This document shows positions 11,330 to 18,937 of a stretch of 64,000 nt of DNA, piece after piece. The DNA is taken from the NCBI GenBank assembly GCA_934695325.1, contig CAKUVD010000006.1, positions 1-64,000 on the forward strand, read 5' to 3'. This DNA is from an uncultured Bacteroidales bacterium (lineage in GTDB: Bacteria > Bacteroidota > Bacteroidia > Bacteroidales > UBA932). Within the stretch, counting starts at the first letter, position 1, and each line of letters begins with the position of its first letter. The notes beneath the pieces are model-generated. The model saw only the letters and a list, made by a program, of their open reading frames with translations, made no database searches and had not been told where the DNA came from. A program made the position numbers and the translations under genes.

Positions 11330-12589
11330 TTATCTCTCGATGGTGGCGTCGCGGTCTGGGCCGAGAGAGATGATCTTGATAGGTACCTTCAGGTAGCTTT
11401 CCATAAAGCGGATGTACTCCTTGAAGGTCTCCGGAAGCTCATCTTCCTTGCGGCATCCGGTGAGGTCCTGGTTCCATCCCTTGAACTCCGTATAGACAGG
11501 AGTGATCTCCGCCTCGGTATCGAATGGGAACTGCTGGGTCTCCTTGCCGTCGATGATGTATGATGTGCAGACCTTTATGGTCTCGAAACTGTCGAGGCAG
11601 TCTGACTTCATCATTATGAGGTCAGTCACACCGTCTATCATTACTGTATATTTGAGAGCGACGAGGTCCAGCCATCCGCATCTGCGAGGCCTTCCTGTCA
11701 CGGCACCGAACTCGTGGCCGATCTGACGGATCTTCTCACCGGTCTCATCGAAGAGCTCCGTAGGGAACGGGCCGCTGCCGACACGCGTGCAGTATGCCTT
11801 GAAGATTCCATAAACGTGGCCTACCCTTGACGGGGCCACGCCGAGTCCTGTGCAGACACCGCCGATAGTAGTAGAAGATGATGTCACGAAAGGATATGAA
11901 CCATAGTCAATATCGAGGAGAGAGCCCTGTGCTCCCTCAGCGAGCATAGGCTTCTCGTCGAGCCATTCATTTACGAAATACTCGCAGTCGATGAGCTCGA
12001 ATCCTTTGAGGAACTCTATCGCGCTCATCCATTCTGCCTCATCCTTGTCCGGGTCGCACTCGAAATTGAGGTCCTTGAGGAGCTGGAGATGTCTTGCCTT
12101 CAGCTTCTCGAACCTGGCCTTGAAATCCGGTGACAGAATGTCTCCGACGCGAATACCGTGACGCGATACCTTATCTGTGTATGTAGGTCCGATTCCCTTC
12201 AGTGTGGAGCCGATTTTGCCCTTTCCTGCAGCTGCCTCGTAAGCTGCGTCCAGGAGCCTGTGGGTAGGCAGGATGAGATGCGCTTTCTTGGAGATGCGGA
12301 GCTTTGCCTTAGGGTCGATGCCCATCTTGGAGATATTGCCGCATTCTTCACGGAATGTGATCGGGTCGAGCACTACTCCGCTTCCTATGATATTTGTGGA
12401 GCCGTCTCTGAAGATTCCTGAAGGAATGCTTCTCACCACGAAGTTGTGTCCGTCGAAATGAAGTGAATGTCCGGCGTTAGGGCCGCCCTGGAATCTTGCC
12501 ACGGCTGGGTATCTGCCTGCAAGTACATCCACGATTTTACCTTTTCCTTCGTCTCCCCACTGGAGGCCGAGGACTACGTCAAGTTTCAT
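11330..12589 (-). CDS. purA: Adenylosuccinate synthetase
   Basis: Joins aspartate to IMP with GTP, the first committed step from IMP to AMP. The start at 12589 gives MKLDVVLGLQWGDEGKGK, which aligns the GDEGKGK phosphate-binding loop with the family. An upstream in-frame ATG at 12613 adds eight residues that relatives lack. From 12589 the protein is 419 residues, close to the usual length. Other motifs: QGGPNAGHS (about 38-46), the IMP-binding segment GSTLKGIGPTYTDK (about 128-141) and GRPRRCGWLDLVALKY near 295. It is the last gene of the minus-strand run that begins with lysS, 60 bases after ssb. Confidence 0.96.
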   Translation of the reverse strand: MKLDVVLGLQWGDEGKGKIVDVLAGRYPAVARFQGGPNAGHSLHFDGHNFVVRSIPSGIFRDGSTNIIGSGVVLDPITFREECGNISKMGIDPKAKLRISKKAHLILPTHRLLDAAYEAAAGKGKIGSTLKGIGPTYTDKVSRHGIRVGDILSPDFKARFEKLKARHLQLLKDLNFECDPDKDEAEWMSAIEFLKGFELIDCEYFVNEWLDEKPMLAEGAQGSLLDIDYGSYPFVTSSSTTIGGVCTGLGVAPSRVGHVYGIFKAYCTRVGSGPFPTELFDETGEKIRQIGHEFGAVTGRPRRCGWLDLVALKYTVMIDGVTDLIMMKSDCLDSFETIKVCTSYIIDGKETQQFPFDTEAEITPVYTEFKGWNQDLTGCRKEDELPETFKEYIRFMESYLKVPIKIISLGPDRDATIER

Positions 12590-12649
12590 ATTGTGAAGTT
12601 GTTTGAATTTCAATGTAAATGTGACAGGATCCCTCCCGTGTGCTTATCG

Positions 12650-13222
12650 TCAGAACGGAAGGTCGTCTCCTGCGTCACCAGGTGCCGGATACTCAGGGGC
12701 TGCAGGCTGCTGCGTCGGTGCAGTCGGCTGTGCCTGGAAACCGGCGGGAGCCTGATAACCTGCTCCTTGCGGCTGGAATCCAGATGGCGTGGCCTGCTGG
12801 TAACCACTCTGAGGCTGCTGCCAGGTCTGTCCTGTCGCTGGCATCCCCGGCTGGGCCGCAGGATTGTCCTGTCTGCGTCCGAGAAGCTGTATGGCACTTG
12901 CTATGATTTCTGTCCTGTATTGCTTGGCTCCGGCCTGGTCAGTCCAGGAACGTGTCCTGATCTGGCCTTCCACATATATCTGTGAGCCTTTCTTGATGTA
13001 TTTTTCGGCAAGGTCCGCAAGCCCTCTCCAGGCCACGATATTGTGCCATTCAGTATTCTCGCGCGTCTCGCCGTTCCTGTCCCTGAACCTTTCGGTGGTG
13101 GCGAGCGTGAACTGTGCGACTTTAGGGTTAGTGCCCGGCTGTGCGGACGGATTGTTCTCAAGGTAACGGACTTCCGGATCTCTTCCCACGTTACCGATCA
13201 GCATTACTTTGTTCAATGACAT
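12650..13222 (-). CDS. ssb: Single-stranded DNA-binding protein
   Basis: SSB coats single-stranded DNA and recruits replication and repair proteins through its acidic tail. The 190 residues comprise an OB-fold (about 1-108; MSLNKVMLIGNVGRDPEVRY, then NGETRENTEWHNIVAWRGLA and IYVEGQIRTRSW), a disordered linker rich in Gln, Pro, Gly and Ala (about 115-180), and the conserved tip GDDLPF. All parts are complete. It is part of the lysS-purA run, 25 bases after aroE. Confidence 0.97.
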   Translation of the reverse strand: MSLNKVMLIGNVGRDPEVRYLENNPSAQPGTNPKVAQFTLATTERFRDRNGETRENTEWHNIVAWRGLADLAEKYIKKGSQIYVEGQIRTRSWTDQAGAKQYRTEIIASAIQLLGRRQDNPAAQPGMPATGQTWQQPQSGYQQATPSGFQPQGAGYQAPAGFQAQPTAPTQQPAAPEYPAPGDAGDDLPF

Positions 13223-13247
13223 ATAGTTCTATTTTTAACAATGCAAG

Positions 13248-14168
13248 TTAGCAATTTTTATCGAGATTCCGCACAACCTGCTCCATCGCTTTCAGGTCAG
13301 GGATTGCCCCTGTGAGCCTTGAATAGCCAGTAATGGCTTGATAGAGAAGCCATCTGAGGCCGGAGACATACTGTGCGCCTCCTGCATTGACCTTATCGAT
13401 CACTTTCTTGTCGAAAGAGGGATTCTTATAGTTTGCCTCCAGAACCACTTTGCCTGGGCGCGGCCAGGTGTAGCGATCCTCACCCTCGAAATCCTCGGCC
13501 GTGAGATTGTCTATCTCATCCAGCTTTATGGGCAATGTGTAGATGATGAGGTCGCATTCCTTTACTGCCGCCCGGAAATCTGTCAGCTGGTCTACGATGA
13601 AACTGTATTCAGGCATCTCGTCAGCGATTTTCCGTGCCTTCTCCGGAGTCCTGTTCATAAGCGCGGTGTCGAAGCCAAGTTCAGCAGCGGCTACAGCAGC
13701 GGCACGTCCGGCGCCGCCACAGCCGACGACCAGAGCCTGCGGCTTGCGGGAAAAGAGCATTGTCAATGCCTGTTTTAGATACTGGTGCACTTTTATGTGC
13801 ATCGATTCGCCGTACTTGGCGCTGAACTGGTCTGCGAGGCCTGGCATATATGCTTCGGCGATGCTGAGTATTATGCCGGTGAAGTCCGAGTTGTCGGCAA
13901 GGACGCCGTCAGCCGTCTTGACCAGCAGATTCGTGGCACCTATCTTCCTGCAGTATGATGTGTAGATATCTGCGCGAGCGAAAGCCTTCTCCTTGAACGG
14001 TGCCGTGACGTTTATCCCCTTGTATCTGTCCTCGAATGCTTTGTATGATGCTCCGAAATCCGCACCTTCTATGAGGTCGTAGCTGAACTTACCGTCGTAC
14101 CCGGCCTTGAACAGGGCAGGGGAGAGCGATGTGGCGATCGGGTCGCCTATGAGTCCGAAACTGTTCAT
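13248..14168 (-). CDS. aroE: Shikimate dehydrogenase
   Basis: Reduces 3-dehydroshikimate with NADPH in the shikimate pathway. The 306-residue protein has the substrate-binding domain with SLSPALF (about 14-20), the catalytic lysine in NVTAPFKEKAF (about residue 60) and the aspartate in ADNSDFTG (about 95). The NADP-binding motif VVGCGGAGRAA follows near 147. Between the two domains lies an extra segment of roughly 40 residues (MPGLADQFSAKYGESMH and following) compared with typical AroE of about 270 residues. Enzymes of this clade can carry such an insert, but its role is unknown. aroK of the same pathway lies 4 kb away in a separate run. Confidence 0.9.
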   Translation of the reverse strand: MNSFGLIGDPIATSLSPALFKAGYDGKFSYDLIEGADFGASYKAFEDRYKGINVTAPFKEKAFARADIYTSYCRKIGATNLLVKTADGVLADNSDFTGIILSIAEAYMPGLADQFSAKYGESMHIKVHQYLKQALTMLFSRKPQALVVGCGGAGRAAAVAAAELGFDTALMNRTPEKARKIADEMPEYSFIVDQLTDFRAAVKECDLIIYTLPIKLDEIDNLTAEDFEGEDRYTWPRPGKVVLEANYKNPSFDKKVIDKVNAGGAQYVSGLRWLLYQAITGYSRLTGAIPDLKAMEQVVRNLDKNC

Positions 14169-14177
14169 TTTCGATGT

Positions 14178-14990
14178 CTATTTTTCCGAATGCCTCTGAC
14201 GCACCGCCTCGAACATAAGGATGGCGGAAGAAACCGAGACGTTGAGAGAGTCCATCTGCCCCAGCATCGGAATCTTCACGTGAGCGTCGGCGTGCATCCT
14301 CCAGAATTGCGACAGCCCCTCGTGCTCCGTGCCCATAACGAGGGCGGTTCCGCACTTCATATCCGTGTCATAATACCAGCAGGAATCCTGAAGCTGGGCT
14401 GTGTATATCTTTATGTTGTGGTCATTGAGCCATTTGAGAGTCTCGCCTGAAGAAGCGGCGACTACTTGTCTTGTGAACACGGCTCCCAGGCTGGCCCGGA
14501 TGAGATTAGGATTGTACAGGTCGGTAAGCGGGTCGCAGATGACCACGGCATCGGCATCGGCTGCATCTGCAGTCCTCAGAATAGCTCCAAGATTGCCTGG
14601 CTTCTCCACGGACTCCAGCACCACGACCAATGGGTTCTTTCGCAGTCGGACATCAGCCAGAGTCCTGTCCTTCATCTCCACTTCGGCTATGACTCCCTCC
14701 GTCCCTTCACGGTATGCTATCTTCCCATAAATGGTCTGCGGTACTTCATATAGCACACATCTGTCATCGCATAGTCCGGTGATGCTGTCCAGTTCCCTGT
14801 CGGAAATTATCTCACGGCAGACGAAAAGCGCCTTTGCCCGGTATCCTGCTTCGATGCAATGCCTTATCTCCTTTCGCCCTTCCACTATAAAAAGAGCGTT
14901 CTCGCGCCTTGTGCGGGATTTCTCCCCAAGCGCGAGAAGCATCTTGATCTTAGGATTCTGAGCAGAAGTTATCGTCTCTGTCCTCATCAC
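14178..14990 (-). CDS. SpoU-family (TrmH/RlmB-like) RNA 2'-O-methyltransferase
   Basis: A SPOUT-class methyltransferase that uses S-adenosylmethionine to methylate a ribose in tRNA or 23S rRNA. The 270 residues show an N-terminal substrate-binding domain (about 1-105) and the knotted catalytic domain with its three motifs: ESVEKPGNLGAILRTADAAD (about 124-143), LVMGTEHEGLS (about 216-226) and IPMLGQMDSLNVSVSSAI (about 238-255). Family membership is clear. The exact target (23S G2251, tRNA G18 or other) cannot be read from the motifs. It lies 2 bases after lysS and 9 bases before aroE, so translation is likely coupled. Confidence 0.88.
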   Translation of the reverse strand: MMRTETITSAQNPKIKMLLALGEKSRTRRENALFIVEGRKEIRHCIEAGYRAKALFVCREIISDRELDSITGLCDDRCVLYEVPQTIYGKIAYREGTEGVIAEVEMKDRTLADVRLRKNPLVVVLESVEKPGNLGAILRTADAADADAVVICDPLTDLYNPNLIRASLGAVFTRQVVAASSGETLKWLNDHNIKIYTAQLQDSCWYYDTDMKCGTALVMGTEHEGLSQFWRMHADAHVKIPMLGQMDSLNVSVSSAILMFEAVRQRHSEK

Positions 14991-14992
14991 CG

Positions 14993-16549
14993 CTACTTTT
15001 CCTCACCTGCTTCTTTCTCGTCAGCAGAAGGCTTGACCATCTTCTCCGGACGCATCTGCGGGAAGAAGAGCACATCCTGGATAGTGGTGTTGCCTGTCAT
15101 CAGCATTGTCAGACGGTCGATACCCATTCCGAGTCCGGATGTAGGCGGCATACCGTATTCAAGCGCACGGAGGAAGTCATAGTCGATGAACATTGCCTCG
15201 TCATCTCCGTTGCTCTTAAGCTTTGCCTGCTCCTCGAAGCGCTCCCTTTGGTCGATAGGGTCGTTGAGCTCCGAATAAGCATTTGCAAGTTCGTGACCAC
15301 ATACGAACAACTCAAAGCGCTCTGTGAGAGTCGGGTCGTTCCTGTGCCTCTTGGTAAGAGGAGACATCTCCACAGGATAGTCTGTCACGAATGTAGGCTG
15401 GATGAAATGCTTCTCGCAGTACTCCCCGAAGATGGCGTCGATAAGCTTGCCCACGCCCATCGAAGGCTCGAACTCCACGTTCAGTTTCTTGCAGGTCTCG
15501 CGGAGCTGGTCCACGTCCATTCCTTTTATGTCAATGCCGGTGTACTCCTTGATGGCGTCGAGGATGCCGATCTTCTTGTAAGGTGCCTTGAAGTCGATTT
15601 CCACACCCTCGTTCAGGACTGTCGTCTTTCCGTAGAGGTTCATTGCTATCTTCTCCAGAAGATTCTCGATGAACTCCATCATCCAGATATAGTCCTTGTA
15701 TGCCACATAAATCTCCATACAGGTGAACTCCGGGTTATGTGTCTTGTCCATACCTTCGTTGCGGAAGTCCTTCGCGAACTCGTACACTCCGTCATATCCG
15801 CCTACGATGAGTCTCTTCAGGTATAGCTCATTGGCGATGCGGAGGTATAGAGGAATGTCCAGGGCATTGTGATGCGTGATGAAAGGCCTTGCCGTGGCTC
15901 CGCCTGGAATGGACTGGAGGATAGGTGTCTCTACCTCGAGGCATCCGGCGTTGTTGAAATACTCGCGCATCGTGGCGATGATCTTCGCCCTCTTGATGAA
16001 TGTATCTTTCACCTGAGGGTTCACGATGAGGTCCACATAGCGCTGTCTGTATCTGAGTTCCGGGTCTGTGAATGCGTCGTGTACCTTTCCGTCAGCCTCC
16101 TTTACGACAGGGAGTACCTTGAGGGACTTGCTGAGAAGCGTGAGCTCCTTGGCGTGTACCGTGAGCTGTCCTGTCTGTGTATGGAATGCGAAGCCTTTTA
16201 TGCCGACGATGTCACCTATGTCGAGAAGCCTCTTGAACACGGTGTTGTACATAGTCTTGTCCTCGCCTGGGCAGATCTCGTCGCGTTTTACATATACCTG
16301 GATCCTTCCTGTGGCGTCCTGAAGTTCCATAAAGGAAGCCGCGCCCATAATTCTTCTGGACATTATCCTGCCTGCGATGCATACGTCCTGGAAATTGCCC
16401 TTCTCCGGATCATATCCTTCCTCGATGCTCTTGGCAGTGGCATTCACCGGATAAAGCGGTGCCGGGTAAGGTTCGATTCCGAGTTCTCTGAGTTTGTCGA
16501 GGGACTGTCTTCTGATGAGTTCCTGCTCGCTCAATTCCAAATTTGCCAT
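14993..16549 (-). CDS. lysS: Lysyl-tRNA synthetase, class II
   Basis: Charges tRNA-Lys. The 518 residues comprise an N-terminal OB-fold anticodon-binding domain (about 55-150; [20 protein letters not shown]) and the class II catalytic core. Motif 1 lies around [19 protein letters not shown]. Motif 2 is [20 protein letters not shown] (about 262-281). Motif 3 is [12 protein letters not shown] near residue 485. The C-terminal tail is lysine/glutamate-rich. It heads the minus-strand run lysS-methyltransferase-aroE-ssb-purA, with a promoter-like element in the divergent gap with recJ. Confidence 0.97.
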   Translation of the reverse strand: MANLELSEQELIRRQSLDKLRELGIEPYPAPLYPVNATAKSIEEGYDPEKGNFQDVCIAGRIMSRRIMGAASFMELQDATGRIQVYVKRDEICPGEDKTMYNTVFKRLLDIGDIVGIKGFAFHTQTGQLTVHAKELTLLSKSLKVLPVVKEADGKVHDAFTDPELRYRQRYVDLIVNPQVKDTFIKRAKIIATMREYFNNAGCLEVETPILQSIPGGATARPFITHHNALDIPLYLRIANELYLKRLIVGGYDGVYEFAKDFRNEGMDKTHNPEFTCMEIYVAYKDYIWMMEFIENLLEKIAMNLYGKTTVLNEGVEIDFKAPYKKIGILDAIKEYTGIDIKGMDVDQLRETCKKLNVEFEPSMGVGKLIDAIFGEYCEKHFIQPTFVTDYPVEMSPLTKRHRNDPTLTERFELFVCGHELANAYSELNDPIDQRERFEEQAKLKSNGDDEAMFIDYDFLRALEYGMPPTSGLGMGIDRLTMLMTGNTTIQDVLFFPQMRPEKMVKPSADEKEAGEEK

Positions 16550-16582
16550 ATCTTTCTTATTTCTTTATTGTTCAATGCAAAT

Positions 16583-16615
16583 GCGTCCTGGACGCCTCTA
16601 AGGGCGATTACGCCC
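16583..16615 (-). other. Two small hairpins in the lysS leader
   Basis: Two perfect 5-bp stems lie in the presumed lysS 5' leader: GCGTC/GACGC with a 3-base loop (16583-16595) and GGGCG/CGCCC with a 4-base loop (16602-16615). The second would sit at the very 5' end of the mRNA if the promoter at 16623-16630 is used. They could stabilise the message. Nothing in them resembles a lysine riboswitch or a T-box. Confidence 0.35.
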
Positions 16616-16622
16616 GCATCTA

Positions 16623-16654
16623 CAAAATTAGCACTTTTAATTCTAAATTTGAAA
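16623..16654 (-). promoter_or_regulatory. Candidate lysS promoter, Bacteroidota type
   Basis: On the minus strand the -7 box TAATTTTG (16630-16623) fits TAnnTTTG. A TTTC (16654-16651) stands 20 bases upstream, where TTTG is expected. Predicted start is near 16616, about 67 bases before the lysS ATG. Confidence 0.55.
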
Positions 16655-16663
16655 TAAATAAGG

Positions 16664-16671
16664 TATCTTTG
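16664..16671 (+). promoter_or_regulatory. Candidate recJ -7 box close to the start codon
   Basis: TATCTTTG matches the Bacteroidota -7 consensus TAnnTTTG. It ends only 6 bases before the recJ ATG at 16678, so a transcript from it would have almost no leader. No good TTTG is found at the consensus spacing (a TTTG at 16648-16651 is too close), so the call is moderate. Confidence 0.45.
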
Positions 16672-16677
16672 TATGCT

Positions 16678-18411
16678 ATGCCGAAAGAAAGAGAATGGAG
16701 ATTAAGGGCACCGGCCGATCCGGAAAATGTAGCACGGCTCTCTGCTGAGCTGGGCATTGATCCCGTACTCGCCTCCTTGCTGATAAACAGGGGTGTGCGG
16801 ACGTTCGAGGAGGCCAGGTCTTTTTTCCGGCCCGACCTTTCCGCTCTCCACGATCCTTTTTTAATGAAGGATATGGACAAGGCAGTGGCCAGGCTTGAAC
16901 GTGCGATAGACGGACGCGAGAAAGTCCTTGTGTATGGCGACTACGATGTGGACGGCACCACAGCGGTGGCTCTTGTCTATTCATTCATCCGCAAGCTCAC
17001 GCCATATGTGGACTTCTATATACCTGACCGCTATGATGAGGGCTACGGGGTGTCTCTGAAAGGCATCGACTGGGCGGCTGACAACGGTTTCAGCCTCATA
17101 ATCACGCTGGACTGCGGAATCAAGGCCATTGACAAGGTCGCTTATGCTGCGGGCAGAGGCATTGACGTGATTATCTGCGACCATCATCTTCCTGAGTCTG
17201 AACTTCCTGCCGCCGCGGCGGTCCTGGATCCGAAGCGGGATGACTGTACATATCCGTTTGACGATCTCTCGGGGTGCGGTGTCGGCTTCAAGCTCGTGCA
17301 GGCGTATTCGCAGCGACACGGCATTGCATTCGAATCGCTTCTACCTCTCCTGGACCTTCTGGTCGTCAGCATTGCCGCGGATCTCGTCACGGTCACCGGA
17401 GAGAACCGCGTGCTTGCTCATTTCGGTCTTAGACGCTTGAACGAACAGCCACGCGTCGGCCTTCAGGCTATGATAAGCCTGGCGAACCTTGAACCGGGAC
17501 ACATCACCATTGATGACATCGTGTTCAAGATCGGGCCGCGCATCAATGCCGCCGGGCGTATGGAGTCCGGGCGGCTTGCCGTGGAGCTCCTGACTTCGGA
17601 TGACGCCAGGCAGGCGATGTCCATCGGCGGAAAGATAAACGACAACAATAATGAACGAAAGAGCATTGACAGGGAGATAACCAAGGAAGCCCTGGATATG
17701 GTTCAGAACGGCACCTGCTGCTCTTCCGAGAATGCCATAATCGTCTATGGCCCGGAGTGGAACAAGGGTGTGGTCGGCATTGTCGCGTCCAGGCTCGTCG
17801 AGGCGTATTATAAGCCTACGTTTGTCCTGACGAAGTCCAACGGGTTCATCACCGGTTCGGCACGAAGCGTCCGTGGTTTTGACCTGTATGACGCCATCAG
17901 CAGCTGCGCGGACCTTCTTGAGAACTATGGCGGGCACATCTATGCGGCCGGTCTTACTATGAAAGAGGAGAATCTTCAGGAATTCACGGCGAGGATTGAC
18001 AAGTATGTCTCCGGGCATATCACCACGGAGATGGCGACGCCTGTGATTGACGTCGATTCCGAGATCAGCTTCTCGCAGATCACGCCGAAGTTCTTCAGGG
18101 TGCTAAAGCAGTTTCAGCCTTTCGGGCCAGGCAACAGCTCACCTGTTTTCCTGACGAAAAATGTCTATGATGACGGCAACGGAAGAAAAGTGGGCCCCGG
18201 TGGTCAGCATCTTAAGCTTGAGCTGATCCAGGAGTCCCAGCCTTACCATCAGGTGTCTGCCATAGCATTCAATATGGCGGAGTGCTTCGAGCATATCCGG
18301 AACGGAAACCCTGTGGATGTCTGCTACAGCATCGTGGAAAACTATTACAGGGGGAACTCCACGCTTCAGCTCCGCATAAAGGATATGCGTGAGCGTGAGG
18401 ACATCATATAG
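16678..18411 (+). CDS. recJ: Single-stranded-DNA-specific exonuclease RecJ
   Basis: A 5'-to-3' exonuclease of recombination and mismatch repair. Starting at 16678 (MPKEREWRLRA) it has 577 residues. The longer in-frame reading from 16543 runs through the divergent promoter region and is rejected. The DHH phosphoesterase motifs are complete: YGDYDVDGTTA (about 86-96), ITLDCGIKA (about 140), the name-giving DHHLP (about 167) and a conserved Asp near VSIAADLVT. The DHHA1 domain carries SARSVRGFDLYDAI and the GGHIYAAGL motif (about 420). A C-terminal OB domain follows. It converges on aroK and overlaps its 3' end by 8 bases. Confidence 0.95.
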   Translation: MPKEREWRLRAPADPENVARLSAELGIDPVLASLLINRGVRTFEEARSFFRPDLSALHDPFLMKDMDKAVARLERAIDGREKVLVYGDYDVDGTTAVALVYSFIRKLTPYVDFYIPDRYDEGYGVSLKGIDWAADNGFSLIITLDCGIKAIDKVAYAAGRGIDVIICDHHLPESELPAAAAVLDPKRDDCTYPFDDLSGCGVGFKLVQAYSQRHGIAFESLLPLLDLLVVSIAADLVTVTGENRVLAHFGLRRLNEQPRVGLQAMISLANLEPGHITIDDIVFKIGPRINAAGRMESGRLAVELLTSDDARQAMSIGGKINDNNNERKSIDREITKEALDMVQNGTCCSSENAIIVYGPEWNKGVVGIVASRLVEAYYKPTFVLTKSNGFITGSARSVRGFDLYDAISSCADLLENYGGHIYAAGLTMKEENLQEFTARIDKYVSGHITTEMATPVIDVDSEISFSQITPKFFRVLKQFQPFGPGNSSPVFLTKNVYDDGNGRKVGPGGQHLKLELIQESQPYHQVSAIAFNMAECFEHIRNGNPVDVCYSIVENYYRGNSTLQLRIKDMREREDII

Positions 18412-18931
18412 AGATCGATTCGATTATTTCGCGCACCACCTCATCATATCCCTTCCCGTCAATGTCGATGATGACGCGGGCTGTCTCTTCGTATGTGGCG
18501 CTGCGCTGCTTCATCAGGTCTGTTATTCGTGATCTGAGCGCTTCAGTATCGGTATTCGCTCCGAGCATCGGCCTGTCGCCAGGCCATAGCGTCAGATTGC
18601 CCAGAAGCGTGTCAATGCCTGCCCGGAGATATACGCAGCACGTGCGCTTCCGTATCGCCTCCGCCGCCTCCGCCGTGGTCAGAGTCCCTCCTCCGAGGGC
18701 CAGGACAATGTCCCGGTCAATGTTTTCGTCAAGTATTTCCGCCAATGCAGACGACTCCATCCTCCTGAATGCGGCCTCGCCCTCATCCCGGAATATGGTG
18801 CTTATCGCACGTCCTTCCTTTTTCTTAATGTAATCGTCCAAATCGACAAGGCTGCGGCCGAGACGCGTATGCAGCAATTCGCCGACGCAGCTCTTCCCGC
18901 AGCCCATAAAGCCTGTAAGTGAAAGTATCAT
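18404..18931 (-). CDS. aroK: Shikimate kinase
   Basis: Phosphorylates shikimate at the 3-hydroxyl with ATP. The 175 residues are the normal length. Visible motifs are the P-loop GFMGCGKSCVGE (about 7-18), the shikimate-binding DLDDYIKKKEGRAI (about 31-44) and the ALGGGTL loop (about 77-83), plus the lid arginine region LWPGDRPML. It is the last gene of the minus-strand run that contains parC, with 6 bases between them, and its 3' end overlaps recJ, which is read towards it. Confidence 0.95.
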   Translation of the reverse strand: MILSLTGFMGCGKSCVGELLHTRLGRSLVDLDDYIKKKEGRAISTIFRDEGEAAFRRMESSALAEILDENIDRDIVLALGGGTLTTAEAAEAIRKRTCCVYLRAGIDTLLGNLTLWPGDRPMLGANTDTEALRSRITDLMKQRSATYEETARVIIDIDGKGYDEVVREIIESISI

Positions 18932-18937
18932 ATTATG

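Noticed and set aside
16583-16615. Lysine riboswitch or T-box before lysS
   Set aside because: The leader is only about 67 bases and has two 5-bp hairpins, far too small for either element.
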